DNA from: Alphaproteobacteria bacterium
GTDB taxonomy: Bacteria > Pseudomonadota > Alphaproteobacteria > Micavibrionales > UBA1664
Direction of reading: 5' to 3'
Assembly (NCBI GenBank): GCA_030427215.1
Contig: JAUHXB010000013.1
Location: forward strand, 1-12,990
Length of the DNA stretch: 12,990 bases
In this document: positions 1 through 7,078 of the stretch, piece after piece
Position numbering within the stretch: position 1 is the first letter of the stretch
How the letters are laid out: each line of letters begins with the position of its first letter
Translations under genes and position numbers: made by a program
Notes under the pieces: model-generated
What the model was told of the DNA's origin: nothing
What the model saw: the letters and a program-made list of their open reading frames with translations, nothing else
Database searches by the model: none

Positions 1-2010
1 TTCCAAAAGGGCGGGATGGATCTCGCCAAATGTTGCAAGGACATTTTTACCCAATCGGAAAGTCCCTGAACGACCAGGATGATAATGGTCTGGCGCATCT
101 GCCGATATTTGTGGTTTTAATGATGGATTTATGGATTGAATTGTTGCCAATGCATCGGCCTTAGCATCATACACATCGCTATCCCGCGAAACATCGGGTG
201 AAGCCCAGTGTTTTTGACTACGCACACCATGACGTACACCCGCAGCAATGGTCATTTGATCATCTGGATTAACGCCTTGGAAAATTGGGCCAACCTCGAA
301 CAAAGCCACATTCCCATATCCGCGATCCGCATTTTTTGCCGCTGCCTGAATAAGGTTTGGCAAAATGGATGGGCGCATCGTGTCCATTTCAACCGAAATT
401 GCATTGGTTAGGCGCAGCGATGGCTTAATTTTGTGCTCAAATTGCGTTGCTAAATCATATTTCATGAATGACCAGGTCACACATTCCTGCATCCCACGAT
501 TGGCAAGTGTACGCCCAGCATACATACGCAATTCATGTGTTTTGGATAATGCATTTTCTGTGAGGTCATGCAAACGCGGCAAGGATAAAGATTCAATTTT
601 ATCATAACCGTGGATGCGTATTACTTCCTCAACCAAATCGGCAAGCCCCATAATATCGGGACGCCATGATGGTGGATTTACTTTATAGGGGTTTGATGAA
701 CCCGTAACCTCAAAGCCTAACGATTTAAGAATTGCAATTTGTTGGATCTCATCTATCGCCACACCTGTCCGTTTTTGAGTAAGCGATGTATCAAATTCGT
801 ATTGTGTTTGCCATTTAATTGGTGATCCTGTCTCTACATACTCGCTGGCCTCTCCACCACACAAATCCAAAATCATCTGCGTTGCCAAATCCAAACCGTA
901 TGATGTGAATTCAGGGTCAATACCACGTTCAAAACGGTATCGTGCATCTGTAATGACCTGATGCATACGCCCTGTCGTTGCCGTATGTGTGGGGTCGAAA
1001 TAGGCGCATTCTAAAAAGACATCAGTTGTATCCATCTCACATCCTGTTGAAACACCACCAACAATACCGCCCATTCCTAAAACGCCACTATCATCCGTAA
1101 TAACGGTTTCACCACCTTTTAGCGTGTATGATTTGTCATTAAGGGCATCAAATGTTTCACCACCTTTGGCTTGTTGTACGCGAATATCCCCTTGTAATTT
1201 TGCAACATCATAAACATGTAGGGGACGGTTTAAGCCAATACAAAAATAATTTGTGATATCCACCAAAATTGAAATGGGGCGCAGACCAATTGATTCCAAT
1301 TTCGCCTTCAACCAATCGGGGCTCTCGCCATTTTTAAGCCCCCGAATTGTACGTCCCATAAAATGAGGACATGTATCTGGCGTATCTGTACGTACGTTTA
1401 CTATACTTTTAAAATTTCCTTTAATTGGGGGCTGCTTTGGCAATTTAAATATGCCGTATCCTGCAACAGATAAATCACGCGCAATTCCATGAATACTGGC
1501 ACAATCAGGACGATTTGGTGTCAAACCAATTTCAATAATAACATCACCCAATCCATCAAATATATCCGTAATAGGCGTGCCAATGCTGTACGTATCATCT
1601 AAATCAATAATACCATCATGTTCGTCCGATAGAGACATTTCGCGTTCACTCACCAACATGCCCAAAGAGTCTTGCCCGCGTATTTTGCCCTTTTCCAATG
1701 TGATATCAAGCCCAGGAATGTATGATCCCACAGGGGCAAAAATGCCGGTCATGCCCGCGCGTGCATTGGGCGCACCACACACAACCTGAACCATGCCATC
1801 TTTTGTTTCAACCTGACAAACGCGCAGACGGTCGGCATCCGGATGTTGTTCCGCCGATATCACTTTTGCGACAGTAAAGGGCGAGAATATTTCCGTCTTG
1901 TTTTCAACCTCTTCAACTTCAAGGCCAATCGATGTTAATTTTTCAATAATTTCATCCGTTGAAACGGTGATATCTAAATACTCTTTAAGCCAGCTGAGTG
2001 TGAATTTCAT
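1..2010 (-). CDS. pheT: Phenylalanyl-tRNA synthetase beta subunit, PheT (C-terminus outside window)
   Basis: PheT is the beta subunit of the cytosolic (PheS-PheT)2 synthetase that charges tRNA-Phe; it carries tRNA-binding and editing functions. I read 670 codons without a stop from the ATG at 2010 to base 1. The N-terminus MKFTLSWLKEYL is typical. The tRNA-binding EMAP-like domain lies around residues 40-150 (VAKVISAEQHPDADRLRVCQ near 47-66). The NRPDCASIHGIARDL motif is near 166-180. The B3/B4 editing domain spans about 210-390, including GIVGGVSTGCEMDTTDVFLE and RYRFERGIDP. The B5 region covers about 400-475, with acidic residues in DLVEEVIRIHGYD. The catalytic-like core follows from about 480. 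The family is usually about 800 residues, so roughly 130 residues, including the FDX-ACB anticodon-binding domain, lie beyond base 1. The start is 19 bases after the glycosyltransferase stop, with a GAAAGA ribosome-binding site. Identification is secure. Confidence 0.98.
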   Translation of the reverse strand, partial: MKFTLSWLKEYLDITVSTDEIIEKLTSIGLEVEEVENKTEIFSPFTVAKVISAEQHPDADRLRVCQVETKDGMVQVVCGAPNARAGMTGIFAPVGSYIPGLDITLEKGKIRGQDSLGMLVSEREMSLSDEHDGIIDLDDTYSIGTPITDIFDGLGDVIIEIGLTPNRPDCASIHGIARDLSVAGYGIFKLPKQPPIKGNFKSIVNVRTDTPDTCPHFMGRTIRGLKNGESPDWLKAKLESIGLRPISILVDITNYFCIGLNRPLHVYDVAKLQGDIRVQQAKGGETFDALNDKSYTLKGGETVITDDSGVLGMGGIVGGVSTGCEMDTTDVFLECAYFDPTHTATTGRMHQVITDARYRFERGIDPEFTSYGLDLATQMILDLCGGEASEYVETGSPIKWQTQYEFDTSLTQKRTGVAIDEIQQIAILKSLGFEVTGSSNPYKVNPPSWRPDIMGLADLVEEVIRIHGYDKIESLSLPRLHDLTENALSKTHELRMYAGRTLANRGMQECVTWSFMKYDLATQFEHKIKPSLRLTNAISVEMDTMRPSILPNLIQAAAKNADRGYGNVALFEVGPIFQGVNPDDQMTIAAGVRHGVRSQKHWASPDVSRDSDVYDAKADALATIQSINPSLKPQISADAPDHYHPGRSGTFRLGKNVLATFGEIHPALLE

Positions 2011-2029
2011 CAATTTGTCTTTCTTTTTT

Positions 2030-2401
2030 CTATTCTTTTACCAGATTGAGGCGGATTGTGGCAAGGTGGCGTTTCACACTTCCACATAAACGATGATATT
2101 TCACCATTAATTTTTCAAATGTTGTTATATCAGGAGCATATTTTTGGTCTCGCACACCAACATCAGTGAATAAAGGATCCTTTTCATCAAAATTAAATTG
2201 AGTAGTAGCGGCATAGGGCATCACCCCATAAATCGGAACACCATGATCATAAGACCGATCCATCAAAATATCGATGGGGGTATGAAGGGATTGGCAATAA
2301 TGTTCTAATTTTTTTGCTCCCTGTTTTGACACCAAATACGTCGCGGCGTCCAATGGACCAAAGGCATAGCGATAGAGGGTAAAAGAATTATTCAAATTCA
2401 T
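2030..2401 (-). CDS. Glycosyltransferase family 25, C-terminal half (second frame of a split gene)
   Basis: This 123-residue frame looks like the C-terminal part of a family-25 (LPS biosynthesis, LpsA/Lex2B-like) glycosyltransferase. The block FGPLDAATYLVSKQGAKKL (about residues 14-32) matches the family pattern of an aliphatic stretch followed by YL(I/V)S..GA..L. PIDILMDR (42-49) followed by VPIYGVMPYAA matches the conserved Asp and the 'v.P' end of the domain. The ATG at 2401 overlaps the TGA of the N-terminal half (ATGA), so the frame is -1 relative to it. A TAA lies two codons upstream of this ATG in the same frame. It could be expressed by termination-reinitiation, or be the detached end of a gene broken by one lost base. 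No strong ribosome-binding site precedes it. The C-terminal 30 residues are basic and unassigned. Confidence 0.7.
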   Translation of the reverse strand: MNLNNSFTLYRYAFGPLDAATYLVSKQGAKKLEHYCQSLHTPIDILMDRSYDHGVPIYGVMPYAATTQFNFDEKDPLFTDVGVRDQKYAPDITTFEKLMVKYHRLCGSVKRHLATIRLNLVKE

Positions 2402-2781
2402 GATTTATTGCATTGTCCACTTAATTTTAAAAAATGAATATTGGTCAGATCAATGGATTGAATAATATCATTCATATTGTGAACGACATCAATGTCATCT
2501 TCCAAAATTAGATAATAATCAACATCCTTATCGGCCTGTAATTGTCGCCAAAGTTGAATGTGGGACAACCCCGCGGCAATTTCGGTTGGCATCATCGGAC
2601 GACCAGTGAATCGTCTAGCCCGTTTTTCATTATAATGATGGGGGATACCCCTCATCGTGTCAGGTGTCACCGCATTAAAAATTTGAATATCAATGCGCGC
2701 CTTATCGGCTTGTGCCAAAATCCGATCCCGCCTGTACGTGTTTGACGCGACATTAATGGCAAATGTTTTGAATGTGATCAT
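2398..2781 (-). CDS. Glycosyltransferase family 25, N-terminal half (first frame of a split gene)
   Basis: This 127-residue product carries the N-terminal part of a GT25 fold, which transfers sugars from nucleotide donors onto LPS core or other surface glycans at the cytoplasmic face. Visible family features are the opening strand FAINVASNTYRRDRI (about 7-21), the FNAV segment near 35-38, the EIAAGLSHIQLWRQL block (67-81, with Glu67, Ser73 and His74) and the donor/metal motif YLILEDDIDVV (90-100, EDD at 94-96). It stops right after HFLKLSGQCNKS, about halfway through a normal GT25 domain; the rest is in the next frame. Its ATG overlaps the pheS TGA (ATGA), with GGGG just upstream as a possible ribosome-binding site. 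A GT25 gene between pheS and pheT is unusual and suggests insertion into the operon. Confidence 0.75.
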   Translation of the reverse strand: MITFKTFAINVASNTYRRDRILAQADKARIDIQIFNAVTPDTMRGIPHHYNEKRARRFTGRPMMPTEIAAGLSHIQLWRQLQADKDVDYYLILEDDIDVVHNMNDIIQSIDLTNIHFLKLSGQCNKS

Positions 2782-3857
2782 GACCCCGTGGCAAGGTTAG
2801 GTTTATTCAAAGGGTCGTGCCCATAATGCGCGTTCCAACGTGTGTCACCTTCAAAAAACGTGCGTAGGTCGGGAATTCCATATTTCAACATTGCAACACG
2901 CTCAATCCCCATTCCAAAGGCAAACCCTTGATAGACATCTGGATCAATCCCTACATTTTTAAGGACATTGGGGTGAACCATGCCACATCCCAAAATTTCC
3001 AACCAATCGTCACCCGCACCGATTTTTAGTGCCCCTTTTGACCGTGAACAGCCGATATCCATTTCCGCGGACGGTTCAGTAAACGGAAAAAATGACGGAC
3101 GAAAACGAACAGGCAAGTCCTCAACACCAAAAAATTTCTCACAGAATGTTTTTAAACATCCCTTCAAATGCCCCATATTGGTTTCTTTATCAATCACCAT
3201 ACCTTCCAATTGGTGGAACATGGGTGTATGTGTGATGTCGTAATCGGATCGGTATGTACGTCCCATCACAATCTTTCGCAAGGGCGGTTTTTGGTCCAAC
3301 ATTGCACGAATTTGACAAGTAGATGTATGTGTCCGAAGCAACCGTTTGGCCGCGTCGCCTTCCGCGCCCTCAACATCAGGCAGATAGAATGTGTCGTGCA
3401 TTTCACGCGCGGGATGTTTGGGCGGAAAGTTTAGTGCGGTAAAGTTATGAAAGTCATCTTCGATATCTGGTCCATCATGGATGGAAAATCCCATATCGGC
3501 AAAAATGGCAATCATTTCATCCATTGTTTGCGTGATGGGATGTATTGTACCCTTTCGTTCGGGACGAACATCCAACGTGATATCAATTTTTTCGGCCTTT
3601 AATCGCTCTGCCATTGCGGCCTTTTTCAAAATGGATTGACGACTTTCCAATTTTGCCATGACTCCATTTTTCAAATCATTAAAAACGACCGCTTGCTCTT
3701 TTCTTTGATCGGGATCCAGTTTACCTAGACCCTTCATAAGCTCGGTAATGCGACCTTTTTTACCCAAGGCCTCAACCCGGATAGTATCCAATGATCCTAA
3801 ATCATTGGCGGCATCAATTTTTTGTGTGAATTCTTGTTCTATTTCTGCTGTATTCAT
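2778..3857 (-). CDS. pheS: Phenylalanyl-tRNA synthetase alpha subunit, PheS
   Basis: PheS is the catalytic class II subunit that activates phenylalanine and transfers it to tRNA-Phe. I chose the ATG at 3857 (359 residues). An in-frame ATG at 3908 would add 17 residues that lie over the regulator gene and do not resemble PheS. The N-terminal coiled-coil tRNA-binding arm covers about residues 1-90 (ALGKKGRITELMKGLGKL). The catalytic domain follows with HPITQTMDEMIAIFADMGF, GPDIEDDFHNFTALNFP, HPAREMHDTFY, LLRTHTSTCQIRAM, and motif 2 GRTYRSDYDITHTPMFHQLE. Motif 3 is FGMGIERVAMLKYGIPDLR. RPSFFPFTEPSAEMD is the phenylalanine-pocket region. Length is normal. The start is 28 bases after the regulator stop, and the stop overlaps the glycosyltransferase start, consistent with one transcript. 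There is no room here for a classical phe leader attenuator. Confidence 0.98.
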   Translation of the reverse strand: MNTAEIEQEFTQKIDAANDLGSLDTIRVEALGKKGRITELMKGLGKLDPDQRKEQAVVFNDLKNGVMAKLESRQSILKKAAMAERLKAEKIDITLDVRPERKGTIHPITQTMDEMIAIFADMGFSIHDGPDIEDDFHNFTALNFPPKHPAREMHDTFYLPDVEGAEGDAAKRLLRTHTSTCQIRAMLDQKPPLRKIVMGRTYRSDYDITHTPMFHQLEGMVIDKETNMGHLKGCLKTFCEKFFGVEDLPVRFRPSFFPFTEPSAEMDIGCSRSKGALKIGAGDDWLEILGCGMVHPNVLKNVGIDPDVYQGFAFGMGIERVAMLKYGIPDLRTFFEGDTRWNAHYGHDPLNKPNLATGS

Positions 3858-3885
3858 AAACGCGATTAAACACGAAAATCTTAAC

Positions 3886-4386
3886 CTAGTCCAGCCTGTA
3901 TCCGCCATCCATCGTAATAATCACATCGGTGCGCCCCGTCACAGATTCAATCTTTTGACGAAGACGATAAATTTGGGTTTCAACCACATGTGTTTCCAAA
4001 TCAGGGCGATAACCCCATATATTTTCAAGCAAATTATCGCGCAAACATCCCTTATCCTTTGCCTCAATGAGCAGATATACAAGATCCGCTTCTCTTTCAT
4101 TAAGCTTTATTTCTTTACCAGATATAATAAAAACGCCTTTATTTGATATAAAGTCATAGTTTTTATAAGATAAATCTTTATTTTTATTTATAGAATTCAA
4201 TTTTTTCTCTAACAAATCTAAAAAAAAACCAATTTTCCATGGTTTTTTTCCTATTTCTGATAAAAAAATTGTTGAATCTGCCTCTTCCTCTTCACAAATA
4301 ATACTTTCTTTATCAAAAAAATCACTTAGGACCTTTTCAACAATCTGCCTATCAATTGGATCGAAATTTTTTAAAAATAGCTTCAT
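3886..4386 (-). CDS. Winged-helix (OmpR/PhoB C-terminal type) regulator without a receiver domain
   Basis: The C-terminal half (about residues 78-166) is a trans_reg_C winged helix: IKLNEREADLVYLLIEAKDKGCLRDNLLENIWGYRP, then THVVETQIYRLRQKIES with the recognition helix, and the wing hairpin ending DGGYRLD. The N-terminal 75 residues are short, acidic then lysine/asparagine-rich. They show no phospho-acceptor receiver motif, so control by a histidine kinase is unlikely through the usual route. I chose the ATG at 4386 (166 residues). The in-frame ATG at 4413 and TTG at 4416 would run the gene over the sigma-54 promoter. The DNA of the 5' half is far more AT-rich than its neighbours, with long A and T runs. 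It is the first gene of the pheS-GT25-pheT cluster. Target genes are unknown. Confidence 0.85.
   Translation of the reverse strand: MKLFLKNFDPIDRQIVEKVLSDFFDKESIICEEEEADSTIFLSEIGKKPWKIGFFLDLLEKKLNSINKNKDLSYKNYDFISNKGVFIISGKEIKLNEREADLVYLLIEAKDKGCLRDNLLENIWGYRPDLETHVVETQIYRLRQKIESVTGRTDVIITMDGGYRLD
4222..4249. repeat. Perfect inverted repeat A7CC / GGT7 inside the regulator gene
   Basis: Seven A and CC (4222-4230) are mirrored by GG and seven T (4241-4249) around a 10-base spacer. On the coding (minus) strand this encodes part of KKPWKIGFFL, so the symmetry may be incidental to AT-rich codon use. The transcript could form a weak AU-rich hairpin, and the A and T tracts are slippage-prone. It lacks the GC-rich stem of an intrinsic terminator. 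Confidence 0.4.
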
Positions 4387-4396
4387 AGCTATATTT

Positions 4397-4412
4397 TGGC
4401 ACAAAGGTTGCA
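4397..4412 (+). promoter_or_regulatory. Sigma-54 (RpoN) promoter, near consensus
   Basis: TGGCAC, a 5-base spacer (AAAGG) and TTGCA match the RpoN consensus TGGCACG-N4-TTGCW at all positions except one (G to A). The invariant GG (4398-4399) and GC (4410-4411) are separated by the required 10 bases. Expected transcription starts at about 4422, giving a leader of about 25 bases with AGGGA (4432-4436) before the ATG at 4447. It lies in the 60-base gap between the divergent regulator and the hypothetical gene. Such promoters need an AAA+ enhancer-binding activator, which is not encoded in this window. Confidence 0.72.
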
Positions 4413-4446
4413 TCAATCAAACCAGTAAAATAGGGAAAATGAAACC

Positions 4447-5124
4447 ATGATAGAAAACGCTCTCGTCCAAAAACCTTATTATGTTCGTGCCAATCATTTT
4501 GATAGTGAACGCATGGCCGGAACCGTTTCGGTTTGGAAAAATAATAGTGGAAACGATGTTGAAGCATCCGCCCAATCATCGGCATCATCACTCATACCCA
4601 ATAATGTATCAGCCAACCCAACAAAGGCGCCAACGGCAAGTTTCAGTGAATTTATAGATATCGTTAACCCGCTCCATCATTTACCTGTTGTCGGCAGTGT
4701 TTACAGATCAATCACTGGCGATGAAATTTCATCTGTTGCCAAAATAACAGGTGGTGCCATATATGGTGGCCCATTGGGTGGATTATCATCCATTGCACAA
4801 GCCGCAGTCGAAGAACATTCCGGCGATACATTGGTTAATTCAATACGCAATGCCGCATCTGCCGAACCAGTGTCCGCCTATCATTTTCACGATGAAAGGA
4901 CAGCGGGATTAAGACAAAAAGATCATGAGACACGGGCTGCAAAAGCAACATCCACAACTGACGCACAAGAGGCCATCCAAGTCTCACAAGCCCAAACAAA
5001 AGAAATATCAATGGATGATATTAATTGGGGCACAAGAGAGCCGGTCACAGCAGTGACAATAGAGTTAGCCAAGGCCAATATCCATGATGAACGGCCAAAG
5101 CAAAAATGGAATTTAAACGGATAA
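4447..5124 (+). CDS. Hypothetical protein with INPL.H.PVV..YR..TGD-type domain
   Basis: A 225-residue protein with no signal peptide. Its centre, residues 66-127 (FSEFIDIVNPLHHLPVVGSVYRSITGD, then a glycine-rich GGAIYGGPLGG segment and a VEEHSGD end), resembles an uncharacterised block I recall from many alphaproteobacterial hypothetical proteins; this recall is not a search result. The segment about 97-122 is Gly/Ala-rich and weakly hydrophobic, like a glycine-zipper membrane hairpin. The flanks are polar and low in complexity. A short motif recurs three times: NHFDSERMAG (16-25), YHFHDERTAG (145-154) and ANIHDERPKQ (210-219). AGGGA sits 10 bases before the ATG, and a sigma-54 promoter lies just upstream, so expression may be conditional. 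Function is unknown; surface, motility or stress roles are possible but unsupported. Confidence 0.8.
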   Translation: MIENALVQKPYYVRANHFDSERMAGTVSVWKNNSGNDVEASAQSSASSLIPNNVSANPTKAPTASFSEFIDIVNPLHHLPVVGSVYRSITGDEISSVAKITGGAIYGGPLGGLSSIAQAAVEEHSGDTLVNSIRNAASAEPVSAYHFHDERTAGLRQKDHETRAAKATSTTDAQEAIQVSQAQTKEISMDDINWGTREPVTAVTIELAKANIHDERPKQKWNLNG

Positions 5125-5192
5125 ATTCTCTCGCCTAAGAAGATGAATCTGATACGCTTATGTTCTCTTTTTAATAAATCCCTTACAGGCCA

Positions 5193-5822
5193 ATGACATC
5201 ACCACGTAAAAAATTGAATGAGAAAGAACTCGGCTCCCTCTATATCACGGCGGAAACGCCATTGATCATTGATCGTCTGATCAAACAAAGCCGATACACA
5301 GATACAGATATTGCCGATATTCATAAAAGTCTGTCTAAGCACGCGCCCGACATGGCAATTATTGCGGCGTCTTTATCCGGAAATATACTGGCCAATTATT
5401 TGCAAAATATTGATAATGAAGATCTTCAGGTCCTTGCTACGGAACTTAAACATCTATCAATTAATAGCGTAGAAGAAGTCGGGCGCATTTGGATAGATGC
5501 CTGCCGATATGGAATTCATAATGACGATGATATTCATGATATTGTGCATCAAGCCTCAGATATCTTATGTATTTTTTCATCAGTCTTTATGGAGATTGCA
5601 GAAATTTGTAATGGCTTAGATGATGTTTGTCGGGCGATTGCCGCATCATTAATGTATCAGTGTGAGGCGCATTCGGATAACGCGCAGTCTCTCCTAACCA
5701 ATGCAGCGCCAAAACCACAAAAGACGGATTTAAATGCGATACCGCTACCGGCGGAACTTCAAACTCCGCATTATACAGACAATATTGTAACCTTTACATT
5801 ATTTGACGAGCAAAGAGTGTGA
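5193..5822 (+). CDS. Hypothetical helical acidic protein, coupled to the Wzy-like gene
   Basis: I do not recognise this 209-residue protein. It has no signal peptide and no clear membrane segment. Most of it (about residues 15-165) reads as amphipathic helices rich in Asp, Ile and Leu. Five cysteines fall in the second half (104, 126, 139, 146 and 157) without a recognisable metal-binding spacing. The last 40 residues are proline-containing and probably extended. An AGG lies just before the ATG at 5193. Its TGA overlaps the GTG of the following membrane protein (GTGA), which suggests translational coupling and a joint role, perhaps as a cytoplasmic partner of a polysaccharide enzyme (inference). 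The 68-base gap before it shows no terminator or convincing promoter, so it may be read from the sigma-54 promoter. Confidence 0.8.
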   Translation: MTSPRKKLNEKELGSLYITAETPLIIDRLIKQSRYTDTDIADIHKSLSKHAPDMAIIAASLSGNILANYLQNIDNEDLQVLATELKHLSINSVEEVGRIWIDACRYGIHNDDDIHDIVHQASDILCIFSSVFMEIAEICNGLDDVCRAIAASLMYQCEAHSDNAQSLLTNAAPKPQKTDLNAIPLPAELQTPHYTDNIVTFTLFDEQRV

Positions 5823-7078
5823 CACACGTCCAAAATACACGTCTATTCGATCCCATTACAGAGAAAATATTAGTCTATGGGTGGGTATTATATGTTGTTT
5901 TTGCACCGATTTATTTGTTTGAAAGTGGATTACCGCAACCAGCAGATTTAATTATTGCGTTAGTAGCCGGCTTTAGCATTGTTTTATTCATTCTTAATTC
6001 AAAAATAATTTTTAATCGCGTTTTTACAACATTATGTTTGATGGCCTTGTTATTCTTTGCAATCAATACCGCGAACTATAATTATTATGGAGATATAAAA
6101 TTCTTCTATTCTTCACTTTATTATGTTTTTAATGCTTTTGTCTTTGGGGCGACGGTCGTCTTATTCAAACATGACCCCATAAAAATGAAAGATGAAGCCA
6201 GATTGGCAATTATCACGTCATTATTCCTTCAACTTGCTTGGATTTTTCTATTCAATTCTAATTCAATTTATCGGGAAACAGGGTCATTCAACAATCCCAA
6301 TCAGCTGGGTTATTGGGCCATGTTGTCATCTTGTTATTTGCTGACCATCAATTACGGAAGACGGATGCCATGGATCGATATTGTTGGAATTTTGATCTGT
6401 ACTTATATTATTTCGGAATCCTTGTCACGGGCGACAATTATATCCTATGCTCTCATTATGATCGCATTTTTTATTGGTCAATATATGAGTGTCCTGACAA
6501 GGGTTGCCATTCTCTTGATCTTTTCTACTTATGCCTTAATGCAGATTGCTGTCCTCGGAAATGCAAATTTTATATTCCAAAATTTCGATAAAATCGAACA
6601 AGTTATTGAACGCTTAGAAACCGTTCAAACAGAAGACGGCGTTATTGAAGAACGTGGCTATGAACGTATTTTACATTATCCTCAATATCTTATTTACGGT
6701 TCTGGCGAAGGCGCATATTGGCGTTTTAATGATAGAACAGCGGCAAAGAACCAGGGGCTTGAGGTTCATAGTGGACTTGCCGCCATTTTACTCGCTTATG
6801 GATTTTTAGGATTTGGATTATTTAGTATTTTTATACTCACAATATTTCAACGCGTGCCGTGGTTATTATGGATTACACTTGCCGCAGTCATGGCCTATGG
6901 TATTACCCACCAACATATACGATTTACCGGTTTTTGGGTGTATTTAGGATTAATATATGCCGTATCGCGTTATATTATCCCGCATCAGGGACGGGCGTCT
7001 TCCCATCTTCCTCAACAACATCATCCTCAGTCTTCGACAATAACCAACGCGGATCAGATGATTTCAAATCACGTGTAA
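5819..7078 (+). CDS. Wzy/WaaL-like O-antigen polymerase or ligase family membrane protein
   Basis: A 419-residue polytopic inner-membrane protein with about ten hydrophobic segments between residues 15 and 382. Family-like features are GSFNNPNQLGYWA (155-167), ESLSRATIISYAL (200-212), the larger hydrophilic loop at about 250-315 expected to face the periplasm, and EVHSGLAAILLAYGFLGFG (315-333), which matches the 'H.s....l...G..G' end of the Wzy_C/O-antigen ligase domain. Such proteins polymerise or transfer undecaprenyl-linked glycans. Start is GTG, overlapping the previous stop. Residues 386-419 are a Gln/His/Ser-rich tail encoded over the 3' end of timA on the other strand; this tail is probably not conserved and could reflect a lost stop codon. 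Polymerase, ligase or protein O-oligosaccharyltransferase cannot be told apart here. Confidence 0.82.
   Translation: MTHVQNTRLFDPITEKILVYGWVLYVVFAPIYLFESGLPQPADLIIALVAGFSIVLFILNSKIIFNRVFTTLCLMALLFFAINTANYNYYGDIKFFYSSLYYVFNAFVFGATVVLFKHDPIKMKDEARLAIITSLFLQLAWIFLFNSNSIYRETGSFNNPNQLGYWAMLSSCYLLTINYGRRMPWIDIVGILICTYIISESLSRATIISYALIMIAFFIGQYMSVLTRVAILLIFSTYALMQIAVLGNANFIFQNFDKIEQVIERLETVQTEDGVIEERGYERILHYPQYLIYGSGEGAYWRFNDRTAAKNQGLEVHSGLAAILLAYGFLGFGLFSIFILTIFQRVPWLLWITLAAVMAYGITHQHIRFTGFWVYLGLIYAVSRYIIPHQGRASSHLPQQHHPQSSTITNADQMISNHV

Noticed and set aside
208..607. Open frames on the plus strand at 208-411 and 365-607
   Set aside because: They lie antisense to the fully open pheT frame, have no family features and no ribosome-binding site.
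3858..3908. Upstream in-frame ATG of pheS adding 17 residues
   Set aside because: The extra residues do not resemble a PheS N-terminus and lie over the conserved end of the winged-helix gene in another frame; the ATG at 3857 gives a normal protein.
3748..4146. 132-codon plus-strand open frame
   Set aside because: It runs antisense across the pheS start and the regulator, with no recognisable domain; a shadow of real genes.
4220..4250. A/T-run inverted repeat as an intrinsic terminator
   Set aside because: It lies inside a coding region and its stem is nearly all A-U pairs with no GC-rich core.
4387..4416. Upstream TTG (4416) and ATG (4413) starts for the winged-helix gene
   Set aside because: They would place coding sequence over the near-perfect sigma-54 promoter, and the added residues look random; ATG 4386 is preferred.
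4352..4591. 79-codon minus-strand open frame over the sigma-54 promoter and the hypothetical gene
   Set aside because: It is antisense to the better-supported 4447 gene and overlaps the regulator gene; no family features.
5125..5192. Search for a terminator or promoter between the two hypothetical genes
   Set aside because: No inverted repeat with a T run and no paired -35/-10 boxes of useful quality were visible.
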